Assembly (NCBI GenBank): GCA_027019165.1
Contig: JALUXC010000024.1
Location: 62,001 to 126,000, forward strand
Source of the DNA: Pseudophaeobacter sp.
GTDB taxonomy: Bacteria > Pseudomonadota > Alphaproteobacteria > Rhodobacterales > Rhodobacteraceae
Direction: 5' to 3'
Length of the DNA: 64,000 bases
Within the stretch, counting starts at the first letter, position 1. Every line of letters begins with the position of its first letter. Of the stretch, positions 1-9,640 are shown one piece after another. A program made the translations under genes and the position numbers. Under the pieces are notes generated by a model. That model was not told the origin of the DNA and made no database searches. It saw only the letters and a program-made list of their open reading frames with translations.

Positions 1-662
1 TCACAGCCGCCTACAAGGCCAAGGAGCGCTACATCGAGATCATGTCCGGCGATGTGGAAGCCAGCGACTTTGGTGAGCTGGCCGAGCTGATGATCATGGC
101 AACCGGCGGCTATGTGTCGCCCGAAGCGCAAACCGCATTGACTCTGTCTCTGCGCCGCGACCCAGAGAATGGCGCTGCGCGCTACTACTACGGCCTGATG
201 ATGTCGCAGGTCGGTCGCCCTGACCGCGCCTATCAGATCTGGGCGGAAACCCTGCGCGATAGCGCACCGGGCGATCCTTGGGTCGAGGGGATCCAGGCCC
301 AGATCGAAGAAATGGCCTTCCGCGCCGGTGTGGAATACCAGCCGATCACACCACGGGGCACGCCGCCATTTGCAGGGGCCTTGCCCGGCCCGGATGCAGC
401 AGATGTGGAAAATGCGGCAGAAATGAGTGAAGAAGACCGCGCCGAGATGATCCGCGGCATGGTCGCGCGCCTGTCTGACCGGCTGGCCACCGAGGGTGGC
501 ACGGTTCAGGAGTGGGCCCGCCTGATTGGCGCCCTGGGGGTTCTTGGAGAGACCGAGCAGGCCCGCACCATCTACAGCGAAGCCATGCAGACCTTTGCCG
601 GGGATGATGCAGCTCTTGCCCAGATCACTGCAGCTGCGGTTCAGGCCGGGGTTGCGGAATGA
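1..662 (+). CDS. ccmI: Cytochrome c biogenesis protein CcmI, C-terminal part (5' truncated by window edge)
   Basis: Open frame runs in from the window edge; TPR-like segment GAARYYYGLMMSQVGRPDRAYQIWAETLRDSAP..PWVEGIQAQIEE is typical of the CcmI C-terminus. Confidence 0.8.
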   Translation, partial: TAAYKAKERYIEIMSGDVEASDFGELAELMIMATGGYVSPEAQTALTLSLRRDPENGAARYYYGLMMSQVGRPDRAYQIWAETLRDSAPGDPWVEGIQAQIEEMAFRAGVEYQPITPRGTPPFAGALPGPDAADVENAAEMSEEDRAEMIRGMVARLSDRLATEGGTVQEWARLIGALGVLGETEQARTIYSEAMQTFAGDDAALAQITAAAVQAGVAE

Positions 663-1132
663 TCTGCGAATCCTTCGAAGAGTTCGCCGCCGCCCTTCCC
701 GGCTACACGGCTTTGGTCGGGCTGGACCTTGGCGACAAGACCATCGGCGTTGCGGTCTCGGACCGGATCGGCGCCGTCGCCACCCCGCTTGAAACGGTGC
801 GGCGCAAGAAATTCACCCTCGACAGCGCCCGACTGCTCGAGATCATCAAGGAGCGCGACGTTGGCGGCATCCTGTTGGGCCTGCCGCGCAACATGGACGG
901 CACCGAAGGCCCGCGCTGCCAGTCCACCCGCGCCTTTGCCCGCAATCTGTCGCGGCTCACGGATCTGCCAATCGGGTTCTGGGACGAACGCCTCAGCACC
1001 GTTGCCGCCGAAAAAGCACTGCTAGAGGCGGATACGTCCCGCAAACGCCGCTCAGAGGTTATCGATCATGTGGCAGCGTCCTATATCCTTCAGGGCGCAC
1101 TGGACCGGATGAGGCATCTGAAGAATGACTGA
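659..1132 (+). CDS. ruvX: Holliday junction resolvase-like RuvX/YqgF
   Basis: GLDLGDKTIGVAVSD, GLPRNMDGTEGPRCQSTRAFARNL, WDERLSTVAAE, DHVAASYILQGALD motifs. Confidence 0.92.
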   Translation: MICESFEEFAAALPGYTALVGLDLGDKTIGVAVSDRIGAVATPLETVRRKKFTLDSARLLEIIKERDVGGILLGLPRNMDGTEGPRCQSTRAFARNLSRLTDLPIGFWDERLSTVAAEKALLEADTSRKRRSEVIDHVAASYILQGALDRMRHLKND

Positions 1133-1370
1133 CAAGAACACAGACAAGATCTGGAAGCGGGACGAGATCCAGTCCCCTTGCATCAAGATCTGCGTGGTCC
1201 ACCCGGAGGCGCGCATCTGCACCGGTTGTTATCGGACGATCGACGAGATCACGCGCTGGTCCAAGATGACACATGATGAGCGTGCAATGGTCATGGAAGA
1301 ACTTGCAGGGCGTGAGGCGTCTCTCAAGAAACGGCGCGGCGGCCGCGCCGCGCGGCTACAGCGCAACTAG
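1125..1370 (+). CDS. DUF1289 domain-containing protein
   Basis: SPCIKICVVHPEARICTGCYRTIDEITRWSKM Cys motif. Confidence 0.88.
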   Translation: MTDKNTDKIWKRDEIQSPCIKICVVHPEARICTGCYRTIDEITRWSKMTHDERAMVMEELAGREASLKKRRGGRAARLQRN

Positions 1371-1382
1371 GATCTCTCAAAG

Positions 1383-2390
1383 TCAGGCCGCAGAACGCCC
1401 CGCAACCGGCTCCAACGCCTCAAGCACCAGGTTGGTGCCTGCACCTGCGCGATTGGCCCCCTCCGACAGAATTCGACGCCAGGAGCGCGCACCGGGGCGT
1501 CCGGCGAACAGCCCCAGCATGTGCCGCGTGATCTGATGCAGGCGCGCGCCCTGAGACAGTTGGCTTTCGATGTAAGGCAGCATCCTGTGGACCACCTCGA
1601 CTGCGTCGCGGGCCTCTCCCGTGCCAAAGATCAGCGGATCGGCTTCTGCCAGAATATCAGTCGGCTGATGGTAAGCTGCACGCCCGATCATCACGCCATC
1701 CAGCCCAAGATCCAGGTGCTCTTTGGCTGCCTCAAGCGAGGCAATCCCGCCATTGATCGAGATGTGAAGATCCGGAAACCGGGCTTTCATCCGGTGAACC
1801 AAATCGTAGTCCAACGGCGGGATATCGCGGTTTTCCTTGGGCGACAGTCCCTGTAGCCAAGCTTTTCGGGCGTGGATGGTTACCCGCTGACATCCCGCCT
1901 CGCGGATCTTTTCCAGGAACCCGGGCAGCACGTCTTCCGGTTCCTGATCATCAACCCCGATCCGGCATTTGACAGTAACCTCGACCTCAACGGCTGCGCG
2001 CATCTCAGCGACACACTCAGCCACCAGATCCGGTGACTTCATGAGCACCGCACCAAAGGCCCCCGATTGCACACGATCACTGGGGCAACCGCAGTTGAGG
2101 TTGATCTCATCATATCCCGCCTCTGCCCCCAGCCGCGCCGCCTCAGCCAGTTCTTGCGGATCCGAGCCGCCAAGTTGCAGCGCAACGGGATGTTCTTCGG
2201 GGCTGTAGTCCAACAAATGCAGCGCCCCCCCGCGCACCAAGGCCGGCGCGGTCACCATCTCCGTATACAGCAGTGTTTCCCGGCTCAGAAGACGGTGCAG
2301 ATACCTGCAGTGGCGGTCTGTCCAGTCCATCATGGGAGCGACCGACAGGCGGGCACTTCGTGCTGCATTTACAAATTTATTTTCAAACAC
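1383..2390 (-). CDS. dusA: tRNA-dihydrouridine synthase A; N-terminus supplied by the adjacent insertion
   Basis: RLSVAPMMDWTDRHCRYLHRLLS, NLNCGCPSDRVQSGAFGAVLM, VTVKCRIGVD, INGGI; the start lies beyond a 29-bp repeat that recurs at 3768. Confidence 0.93.
   Translation of the reverse strand: MFENKFVNAARSARLSVAPMMDWTDRHCRYLHRLLSRETLLYTEMVTAPALVRGGALHLLDYSPEEHPVALQLGGSDPQELAEAARLGAEAGYDEINLNCGCPSDRVQSGAFGAVLMKSPDLVAECVAEMRAAVEVEVTVKCRIGVDDQEPEDVLPGFLEKIREAGCQRVTIHARKAWLQGLSPKENRDIPPLDYDLVHRMKARFPDLHISINGGIASLEAAKEHLDLGLDGVMIGRAAYHQPTDILAEADPLIFGTGEARDAVEVVHRMLPYIESQLSQGARLHQITRHMLGLFAGRPGARSWRRILSEGANRAGAGTNLVLEALEPVAGRSAA
2326..2354. repeat. Left att-like direct repeat inside dusA: tccatcatgggagcgaccgacaggcgggc
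   Basis: Identical to 3768..3796. Confidence 0.9.
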
Positions 2391-2549
2391 TTAACGATCC
2401 CCAACTTCCAACATCGCACCTTCTAACACATACTAAAGAGCGGAAATGAGCCACAATATGCAACTGGAACAACAAAAGTTGCTCCAAATTGTTGTGTATT
2501 GTTCCGCTTTGTCCGTCCCATGTTAGATTGGGATTGACAGAATATCTTC

Positions 2550-3662
2550 TCACATCGAGGCAACGGCAATATCACAAAGTTCTTGGAACACATCTAGGTT
2601 GGCCTCCAAACCATCGTCTTCCTTCTCAGCAGCTTCGATACGCGCTTGGTAGGCTTTGGGAATGTTGACCAACTTCAGATCAACTACTGACCCAGCTCTC
2701 ATTATTCGGAAGGAACAGACGCGCATGCCAGTTTCTTCTGTCCTCCCCCCTGTAAAGCGGCTACCATCGGGATCAAAAGGGTCTTCAATTGGCCAAGACG
2801 CATGACCCAATTGCTCGACGGGTGAGTAAAGCTTGATGACCATTCGAGGGGTCACAGATCTTGGCATAAAGCCAGCCGTTTTGCCATAGAACCCAAGCAA
2901 CTTTGGAGTTGGTTCAAGCTCTACATCGAATGCAAAAAATTGAGTGTTCGGTGAGGAAGCTATTACCCTATCCTTTCGGAAGCAAACAAATTCCAAAGCG
3001 CCACCCCAAGAGTTTCTCGTCTCTGATAGTGGCTCCCAGAACAACTTTATCATGTTTGCATAAGCGCTGAGTTCCGCGATCAATAGCATTGGGTATTCAA
3101 TTAGTTCTGGAATATCCTTTGGTGCGTTTTTTGATTTCAGGCTCGCATCCATCATCTCCACCAGCCTTTTAAAATCATGCTTTCCGCTTCCAATCGCGCT
3201 GCATTCGCCAAAATACTCAGACTTAAAGTCAACAATATCGCCTGCGCCATAGTGGATACTATTCAACCCGCTACCCTTATGTGCTTCGAGTGCAAGAAAA
3301 TGTACAAGATCATCAGGGCTTGTATCATCTGGATGAGCGTCTCGCCAAAGCTGCTCAACCATATCAGCAGCTACTTGATCAGGTTGAAGAAACCTAAGCC
3401 GCAGTTGAATATTTTGGGCCAACTCCAAAATCTTTTCCCCATTATTTCCGGCAAAGCAGAAACCCTTGCCGTTGTTTGTCACGAAGTGCTTTCGCGTAAG
3501 GCGCGCTGCTCTCAAGCCTTCGTGAAGTAAGTTAACTTCTTCAGGTCGAAAATTGGATGGAGTGACTAACGCAGGCCCACGAGTTGTTACCAGCAGATCC
3601 GACACCAATGTGGGCGCACCGCAAGGACTGAGTATGGCTCCAACGGTCATTTTAACACCCAC
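2550..3662 (-). CDS. Hypothetical protein, possibly Ntn-hydrolase (proteasome beta/HslV)-like
   Basis: 370-aa ORF, only substantial ORF in the island; MTVGAIL..., GKGFCFAGNNGEKI and ECSAIGSGKHDF resemble the order of proteasome-beta-like motifs. Confidence 0.65.
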   Translation of the reverse strand: MGVKMTVGAILSPCGAPTLVSDLLVTTRGPALVTPSNFRPEEVNLLHEGLRAARLTRKHFVTNNGKGFCFAGNNGEKILELAQNIQLRLRFLQPDQVAADMVEQLWRDAHPDDTSPDDLVHFLALEAHKGSGLNSIHYGAGDIVDFKSEYFGECSAIGSGKHDFKRLVEMMDASLKSKNAPKDIPELIEYPMLLIAELSAYANMIKLFWEPLSETRNSWGGALEFVCFRKDRVIASSPNTQFFAFDVELEPTPKLLGFYGKTAGFMPRSVTPRMVIKLYSPVEQLGHASWPIEDPFDPDGSRFTGGRTEETGMRVCSFRIMRAGSVVDLKLVNIPKAYQARIEAAEKEDDGLEANLDVFQELCDIAVASM

Positions 3663-3767
3663 AAATTAGTGTGAACGGACCAGTAAGAACAACAATAGGA
3701 ACAACTCAGCAAAAACCTGAACACTAACAAATTGAATTCATAAATACTTTCCCAGACCGCCTTCCCT

Positions 3768-3796
3768 TCCATCATGGGAGCGACCGACAGGCGGGC
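3768..3796. repeat. Right att-like direct repeat (displaced dusA 5' codons ARLSVAPMMD)
   Basis: Identical to 2326..2354. Confidence 0.9.
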
Positions 3797-4299
3797 GGCT
3801 TTTATTGCAGTGTTGTTCAATGCCCAAACTCCGTTCAGTTCAACGCCATGGCTGGAAAAGATGTTCGAGACCTTACAAGCGGGTCAGGCGGTGCTCGGGT
3901 CGCGAATCCAGTGAACCTCGGTTTACCACAGCCCAACCCAGCAGCCCAACCACGCTCCTGCGGTCAGCTGGCAATGGCCAAACGGGTCACGGCAGCTCTT
4001 TGAACCGTCCTGAGTGTCCGCAGGCCTTGCCCCCCTCCGATGATGTCCCTCGCTTGCCCGAGCAAAGCCATCGAAACCTTTGCGAGGGAGGAGCACCCAT
4101 TCAGCACACAAATACCACCAATTCAAACATGCAATTTTTGTGATGCAGAAACACCTTTTACCGTGTCGCAAAACGGGAGGAGACGTTTTCGCAATGACAG
4201 TAAAGACCCCACGTGTGCGCGCAGGTTCGCAAGGCACCTTGGCCGAGCGAGCTGTAATCGGCGCCAATGGCGCGCGGCCTTGACGTGCAAAGCCAGACT

Positions 4300-6231
4300 A
4301 TGACCGATATGCCCGTTAACAGACCTTTGTCTGACCGGCTGGAGCGTTTTGCCGACAGGCTGACCGGCTTTCTGGCCGTCATTGCCGTGGCCGGGCTTCT
4401 CATGGGAGCTGCCGTGGTTGTGGCAGATGTACTGATGCGCTGGCTTTTTGCGGGAGGCATCGTGGCCCTGAACGAAGTCATGGGGCAGATGTTTGCCATT
4501 GCAGTGGCTGCGACTCTTCCAGCGGGGGTCTCCCGCCGGGTAAATCTCAGCGTTGACCTTCTGGCCAGTCAATTCGGTCCTCGTATCTCACATCTTTTGT
4601 CAGTCCTCAGCTCATTGGCGCTGACGCTTTTTCTGGCGGCATTGACCACCTATATCTGGTCTCTGGCCCTTCGGTTTCTGAAACAAGGGCGCGAGACCAT
4701 GATCCTGGAGTGGCCCATCGCGCCAACCTATGTCTTGGCGGCTGTGGCCATGGGGCTGGCGCTGCTGACGCAGGTCCTGTTGCTGTGGAAAGATTGTCTG
4801 CGCGCGCCGAAAGGCACGCCCTTGCGCACGACGCCGTTTGGCATGGCACTGGTCGCGGCGCTGCTGATCGCCTGTTTCCTTGGCGGGGTATGGGCAGCGT
4901 TGGATATGTCCGGCCTGCAATCTGCGGTGATGAGCAAACCTGGCATGTTCACTGCCTTGGCCTTCATTCTGCTGTGGATCGCGGTTCTGTGCCAGATCCC
5001 CCTGGCTGCGGCCACCGGATTGATTGGACTGGCCGGAACAGCCATTATGCTGTCCTTGCCGTCGGCCGGCAGGGTCTTTGCCAATGACGCGATGGAGTTC
5101 CTGACCAATTGGCAGGTTGCAACTTTGCCGATGTTCCTGATGATGGGCAGCTTTGCCGTCGCGGCCGGCATCTCGGACGATATCTATCGCCTGGCGAGCG
5201 CTCTCCTGGGGCGGGTCCGCGCAGGTCTCGCCTATACGACCGTTCTGGGCTGCGCCTGCTTCGGCGCGGTCAGCGGCTCATCGGTGGCCACAGCCGCCAC
5301 CTTTGGCCGGATCGCCCTGCCCGAGATGCGCAGGCGCAACTACGAGAGCGGGTTTGCCAGCGGCGTGGTTGCGGCGGGAGGCACGCTTGGCTCGCTGGTT
5401 CCGCCCTCAGGCGCAATCATTCTGTTTGCGCTGCTGACAGAACAATCCATCGGCATCCTGTTTGTTGCAGCCATGATGCCAGCGCTATTGGCCCTTGGGC
5501 TGTATTTTCTGACCATATGGCTGCTGGTGACAGTCAATCCGGGCCTCGTTCCGGAACGGGTCACCGAGAATGAGCCACTCGGCCCCGCCTTGATCGGAGC
5601 TCTGCCCGTGGTCTTGCTTTTTGGGGTCGTCATTGGTGGCCTTTACGGCGGGATATTTACCGCCACCGAAAGCGCGGCCTTTGGAGCCATGGGAGCCTTT
5701 GTGATGGCGCTTGCACGCGGCAAGCTCAGCCGGGCGCGGCTGCTTGAGGTCATGCGGGAAACCACGGCAACCACCGCTTTGATCTATGGGCTGATCTTTG
5801 GCGCGCTGATCTTTTCTTTCTTTGTCAATCTGGGAGACGCGCCCGCCGTGGTTGCGCGGACCATCGGAGCGCTGGATCTGTCGCCACTTCTGATCCTGTC
5901 CATCCTTCTGGTGTTCTATCTGATCCTGGGCGCGATCATGGACAGTTTCGCGGTCATGGTGATCACGGTTCCGGTTGTCACCCCCATCGTCATCGGACTT
6001 GGCTTTGATGTCTTCCACTGGGGTGTCCTGATGCTCGTGGTGGTGGAGATCGGCCTGATTTCCCCCCCCTTCGGCATCAATCTTTTTGTGCTCAAAAGCC
6101 TGATGCCGGACCAGCCAATCAGCCGGATCATGAAGGGCGTGCTGCCCTTTCTGGTCGCAGATCTGATCAAGGTCGCCCTGCTGCTGGCGATCCCGGCTTT
6201 GGCCCTGTGGCTGCCGGGCACGATGAACTGA
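4300..6231 (+). CDS. TRAP transporter fused permease (DctQ-DctM)
   Basis: N-terminal DctQ-like helices followed by DctM motifs (GCACFGAVSGSSVATAATFGRIALPEM, GGTLGSLVPPSGAIILFALLTEQSIG, ESAAFGA). Confidence 0.88.
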   Translation: MTDMPVNRPLSDRLERFADRLTGFLAVIAVAGLLMGAAVVVADVLMRWLFAGGIVALNEVMGQMFAIAVAATLPAGVSRRVNLSVDLLASQFGPRISHLLSVLSSLALTLFLAALTTYIWSLALRFLKQGRETMILEWPIAPTYVLAAVAMGLALLTQVLLLWKDCLRAPKGTPLRTTPFGMALVAALLIACFLGGVWAALDMSGLQSAVMSKPGMFTALAFILLWIAVLCQIPLAAATGLIGLAGTAIMLSLPSAGRVFANDAMEFLTNWQVATLPMFLMMGSFAVAAGISDDIYRLASALLGRVRAGLAYTTVLGCACFGAVSGSSVATAATFGRIALPEMRRRNYESGFASGVVAAGGTLGSLVPPSGAIILFALLTEQSIGILFVAAMMPALLALGLYFLTIWLLVTVNPGLVPERVTENEPLGPALIGALPVVLLFGVVIGGLYGGIFTATESAAFGAMGAFVMALARGKLSRARLLEVMRETTATTALIYGLIFGALIFSFFVNLGDAPAVVARTIGALDLSPLLILSILLVFYLILGAIMDSFAVMVITVPVVTPIVIGLGFDVFHWGVLMLVVVEIGLISPPFGINLFVLKSLMPDQPISRIMKGVLPFLVADLIKVALLLAIPALALWLPGTMN

Positions 6232-6258
6232 CCACCATCATCAAATTGGGGAGGAAAT

Positions 6259-7479
6259 GTGATGCAAGAGTGGAGAAAAGGAAAGCGCGTGGCGATCGTC
6301 GGGGCAGGCCCAGGCGGTGTATCGGCCGCCCTGGAGCTGATCGCGCAGGGCTTTGACGTCAGGATCTTTGAGAAAACCCCAGAGCCGCGCCCACTTGGCG
6401 GGGCGGTGCTGCTGAGCACGCCTGTCCTCGCGATCATGCGAAAGCACGGTGTGGACATAGAGACCCTCGGCTCCAGGACCCGCACGCTGTTTTGCAATCA
6501 CAAAGGCAAGATCCGCGCCGATCTGCCTTGGAACGCATCGGTCGAAGCGGCTCTCGGCATCCCCGGATGGCACTACGGAATGCTCCGCTCAAACGCCTTT
6601 GGCAGGATGATGGAGCGTTTGCCGAAGGGCGTGATCTTCGGCGCCAAACAGGCGACAGGCTATTCAGAGGCTCGCGATGACATAACCGTACATTTTGCCG
6701 ATGGCACCTCTGAAACCGCCGATCTGCTGATCGGTGCGGATGGGATAAACTCCCCCATTGCGCAGCAGGCCTTTGGGGATCCAGGCACCTTTCACATCGG
6801 TCTGCGGGTGACGCTTGCCTGGTGCGAGGATTTTGGCGGCATTGACCGAACGGTCGGCAAGATCTGCCATTCCCGCGACGTTCAGGCAAGCTACTTCCCG
6901 ATGCTGCACGATGGAAAACCTGGATGGGAATGGTGGGTCGTGGAGCGCTCAACAGGTGAAGACGAGGTCATCCCCGACCTCAAAGCCCACCTCAAGGCCC
7001 ATGTCGCCACATTTGCGGACCCGATCCCGAGGTTTGCCGACCATACCGATTTTGAAACCCAGGCCTTTCGCTGGGAGATCCGCAACAAGCCTCTGATGAC
7101 AACATGGTGCAAGGGCCGCGTGGCCTGCGTCGGGGATGCGGTGCACCCCGTCTCACCCTATGCGGCCTACGGTATGGGCATGGCCATTGAGGATGGCTAT
7201 TTCCTGGCGCGGGCGCTGTCAGGACAGGACCTGAGTCAGCTGTCCCAGATCAGATCGGCCTGCAAGACCTACGAGGCCGAGCGCGTCGCCTACGTCAACC
7301 ACCACGTTGGCTTCGCCCGCACCCTCGGCGACCGGTTCCACAAGGCCCCCGCCCCGCTCGCCTGGTTGCGGGACATGGTTTTCGACCATACGCCCCTGCT
7401 GCAAAGGCTGCTGAGCAAAGACTACCTTCAGGACAGCGAGACGATGTCGCTTCACTTGAAGGAACTGCATGTGACCTGA
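6259..7479 (+). CDS. FAD-dependent monooxygenase/oxidoreductase
   Basis: GxGxxG FAD motif VAIVGAGPGGVSAALELIAQGFDVRIFEK; LLIGADG; VACVGDAVHPVSPYAAYGMGMAIEDG. Confidence 0.88.
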   Translation: MMQEWRKGKRVAIVGAGPGGVSAALELIAQGFDVRIFEKTPEPRPLGGAVLLSTPVLAIMRKHGVDIETLGSRTRTLFCNHKGKIRADLPWNASVEAALGIPGWHYGMLRSNAFGRMMERLPKGVIFGAKQATGYSEARDDITVHFADGTSETADLLIGADGINSPIAQQAFGDPGTFHIGLRVTLAWCEDFGGIDRTVGKICHSRDVQASYFPMLHDGKPGWEWWVVERSTGEDEVIPDLKAHLKAHVATFADPIPRFADHTDFETQAFRWEIRNKPLMTTWCKGRVACVGDAVHPVSPYAAYGMGMAIEDGYFLARALSGQDLSQLSQIRSACKTYEAERVAYVNHHVGFARTLGDRFHKAPAPLAWLRDMVFDHTPLLQRLLSKDYLQDSETMSLHLKELHVT

Positions 7480-7534
7480 GCCAGGACAGTGGGGCGCTCA
7501 AGGGGGCTCAAATGGACCGACAGATCACAAAAAG

Positions 7535-7559
7535 ACGCCCCGAACTTTCGTCGGGGCGT
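7535..7559 (-). terminator. Intrinsic terminator between convergent genes
   Basis: ACGCCCCGA-N7-TCGGGGCGT stem with an A tract on its left, i.e. a U tract on the minus strand. Confidence 0.75.
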
Positions 7560-7582
7560 ATAGTTTGGGAGTGTTCTAAGGT

Positions 7583-8356
7583 CTATTCGGACAGGATCGC
7601 AACAGGCCTGCACCAGCCCGCCGAAGCGCGTGCCACCTTGACCGGAAGGGCAATGACCTCGAACCCTGTTGCTGGCAGCTGATCAAGGTTGGCAAGCTTT
7701 TCCATGTGGCAATAAACACAATCCGCACCTGCTTTATGCCCCTCCCAGAACAGCCCATAATCACCTGTTTCTTTGGCATTTTTCGCTTGATAGGCCAGCG
7801 GCGGATCCCAACTCCAGCCGTCGATCCCGCAAACCTTCATGCCGCGCTCGGCCAGCCACAGGGTTGCCTCGCGCCCCATACCGCAGCCAGAATTTACATA
7901 GTCGGGCTGACCATATTTCGCGCCTGCGCTGGTGTTGACCAGCACGATATCACCTGGTTGAAGAACATGATTGATGCGGGCAAGTTCTGCCTCAACTTCG
8001 GACGCTGTCACAACATGACCATCCGGCATGCTGCGAAAGTCCAGTTTGACACCGGGCCCCATGCACCACTCCAGCGGAACCTGATCAATGGTGATCGCAG
8101 GCGTGCCGCCATCCATGGTCGGGTGGTAGTGCCAGGGCGCATCCATATGCGTGCCGTTGTGCGTGGTCATCTCGACCCGTTCGGCCGCTGGGCCGCAGCC
8201 CTCAAGCTGCTTGTCCGCCGCAATGCCGAAAACCTGCTCCATTTCCGCGGCCCCCGCGGCATGATCCATATAGCTGATCTTGGGTCCAAGCCCCGGAGGA
8301 TCGGCTGGAAGCTGATCGTCCAGAACGACAGACAGATCGATAATACGTTTTCCCAT
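7583..8356 (-). CDS. Cyclase family protein (kynurenine formamidase-like metal-dependent hydrolase)
   Basis: IIDLSVVLDDQLP..., HNGTHMDAPWHYHP motif, GIDGWSWDPP. Confidence 0.85.
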   Translation of the reverse strand: MGKRIIDLSVVLDDQLPADPPGLGPKISYMDHAAGAAEMEQVFGIAADKQLEGCGPAAERVEMTTHNGTHMDAPWHYHPTMDGGTPAITIDQVPLEWCMGPGVKLDFRSMPDGHVVTASEVEAELARINHVLQPGDIVLVNTSAGAKYGQPDYVNSGCGMGREATLWLAERGMKVCGIDGWSWDPPLAYQAKNAKETGDYGLFWEGHKAGADCVYCHMEKLANLDQLPATGFEVIALPVKVARASAGWCRPVAILSE

Positions 8357-8461
8357 TTTGGTATCCTTGCAAAAGGTCGGCAGCAGCAGGGCGCCGCTTT
8401 GCGCCCGGTCTTTTGCGATTGAGGGCCAGTAGCCCTCTATCCCGCAGATGTGGCTATCCGA

Positions 8462-9589
8462 TCAGATCGGCTCAGCCATCATCGCCATGGTCTGAGCCAT
8501 TGTTGTATTCATATCGACCTGAGGCCCCTTGCCCATCTGCCCGTCGCCAATCGCAACAGAGACCCTGGCCACATGAGACACCCTGTCAAACCGCCTGGCG
8601 CGATAGGCCTCAAAGGCGGCCTCTGGCGTCTGCGCCTTTTCCAGCTCCTCAGCCAGAACCAGACCGTCCTCAATCGCCATGCCTGCCCCTTGGGCCAGAT
8701 GCGGGGTCGAGGCGTGTACCGCATCGCCAACCAGAACAACCCGCCCCTTGGACCATGGCTGATCTTCCAGGAAAATGACCTCCATCGGGCGGGCGACAAC
8801 GCCAGAATCTTCCGTAATCTGCTCGATCCAGGGCTTCAGATTTGGCGGCGCGAGCTTAATAGCGCGGTCCTGCATCTGCCGGGCCGCCCCTGACGGATCA
8901 AGCTGGAAGCCTTCGGGCTCTTCGGTGACAAAGAACATATACATCAGCGCATCGGACATGGGCACCAGGCCTGCCTCGATGGCTCCGGTCCAGATCTGGA
9001 TCCCGTCCAGATCTCCAGGCTTTGGAAGGTTGTAGCGCCAGACCCACTGGCCCGTGTAACGAGGCGCCGAAATCTCGGGGAAAAGCGCTGCCCTGGTCGT
9101 GGAAAAGACACCATCCGCGCCCACCACGATGTCATATCTCCCCCGACCGCCGTCGGAGAACAGCACATCCACGCCCTCACCGTCATCCATCATGCTCTCA
9201 ACGGTCAGCCCCAGACGGATGCGCGCCCCGTTTGCCTTGGCCGCATCGCCAAGGACCTTTTGAAGGTCGGTGCGGCGAATGCCGGCGTTCGAGGGGAACT
9301 CCGCTCCAGCCAGACGCGGCGCGTCGAACTCGGCCACTTTTGCACCGACAGGCCCGGCAAAAAGCGTAGTTTTATCAAATCCATAGGCCAGGGAAAGGTA
9401 TTGATCCAGAACACCAAGTTCGTTCATCGCCCGCACCGTATTCATCTGCTGAATGATGCCAACGCCGTAGACCGACCAGTTCGGATCCCGCTCGATGATC
9501 TCGACATCAAAGCCCTTGCGCCGCAACGCAATAGCGGCCGTCAGCCCTCCGATGCCACCACCCACAACAAGAATTGATGCACCTTGCAT
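8462..9589 (-). CDS. FAD-dependent monooxygenase (aromatic hydroxylase type)
   Basis: ILVVGGGIGGLTAAIALRRKGFDVEIIERD, VGADGVFS, VVLVGDAVHASTPHLAQGAGMAIEDGLVLAEEL; RBS ggaggag upstream of 9589. Confidence 0.9.
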   Translation of the reverse strand: MQGASILVVGGGIGGLTAAIALRRKGFDVEIIERDPNWSVYGVGIIQQMNTVRAMNELGVLDQYLSLAYGFDKTTLFAGPVGAKVAEFDAPRLAGAEFPSNAGIRRTDLQKVLGDAAKANGARIRLGLTVESMMDDGEGVDVLFSDGGRGRYDIVVGADGVFSTTRAALFPEISAPRYTGQWVWRYNLPKPGDLDGIQIWTGAIEAGLVPMSDALMYMFFVTEEPEGFQLDPSGAARQMQDRAIKLAPPNLKPWIEQITEDSGVVARPMEVIFLEDQPWSKGRVVLVGDAVHASTPHLAQGAGMAIEDGLVLAEELEKAQTPEAAFEAYRARRFDRVSHVARVSVAIGDGQMGKGPQVDMNTTMAQTMAMMAEPI

Positions 9590-9640
9590 TCTTTGTCTCC
9601 TCCCGTTTCGCGGGGAGCCTAGGAGATCGATTGACATTTA

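Larger units (their letters stand above)
2326..3796. mobile_element. Small putative genomic island inserted at the 5' end of dusA, with one cargo ORF and no visible integrase
   Basis: 29-bp perfect direct repeats at both ends, visibly AT-richer interior, dusA 5' coding sequence duplicated at the outer junction. Confidence 0.78.

Noticed and set aside
3805-4143. 112-aa ORF upstream of the TRAP permease
   Set aside because: Composition suggests non-coding sequence; overlaps the displaced dusA 5' fragment; no recognisable motif.
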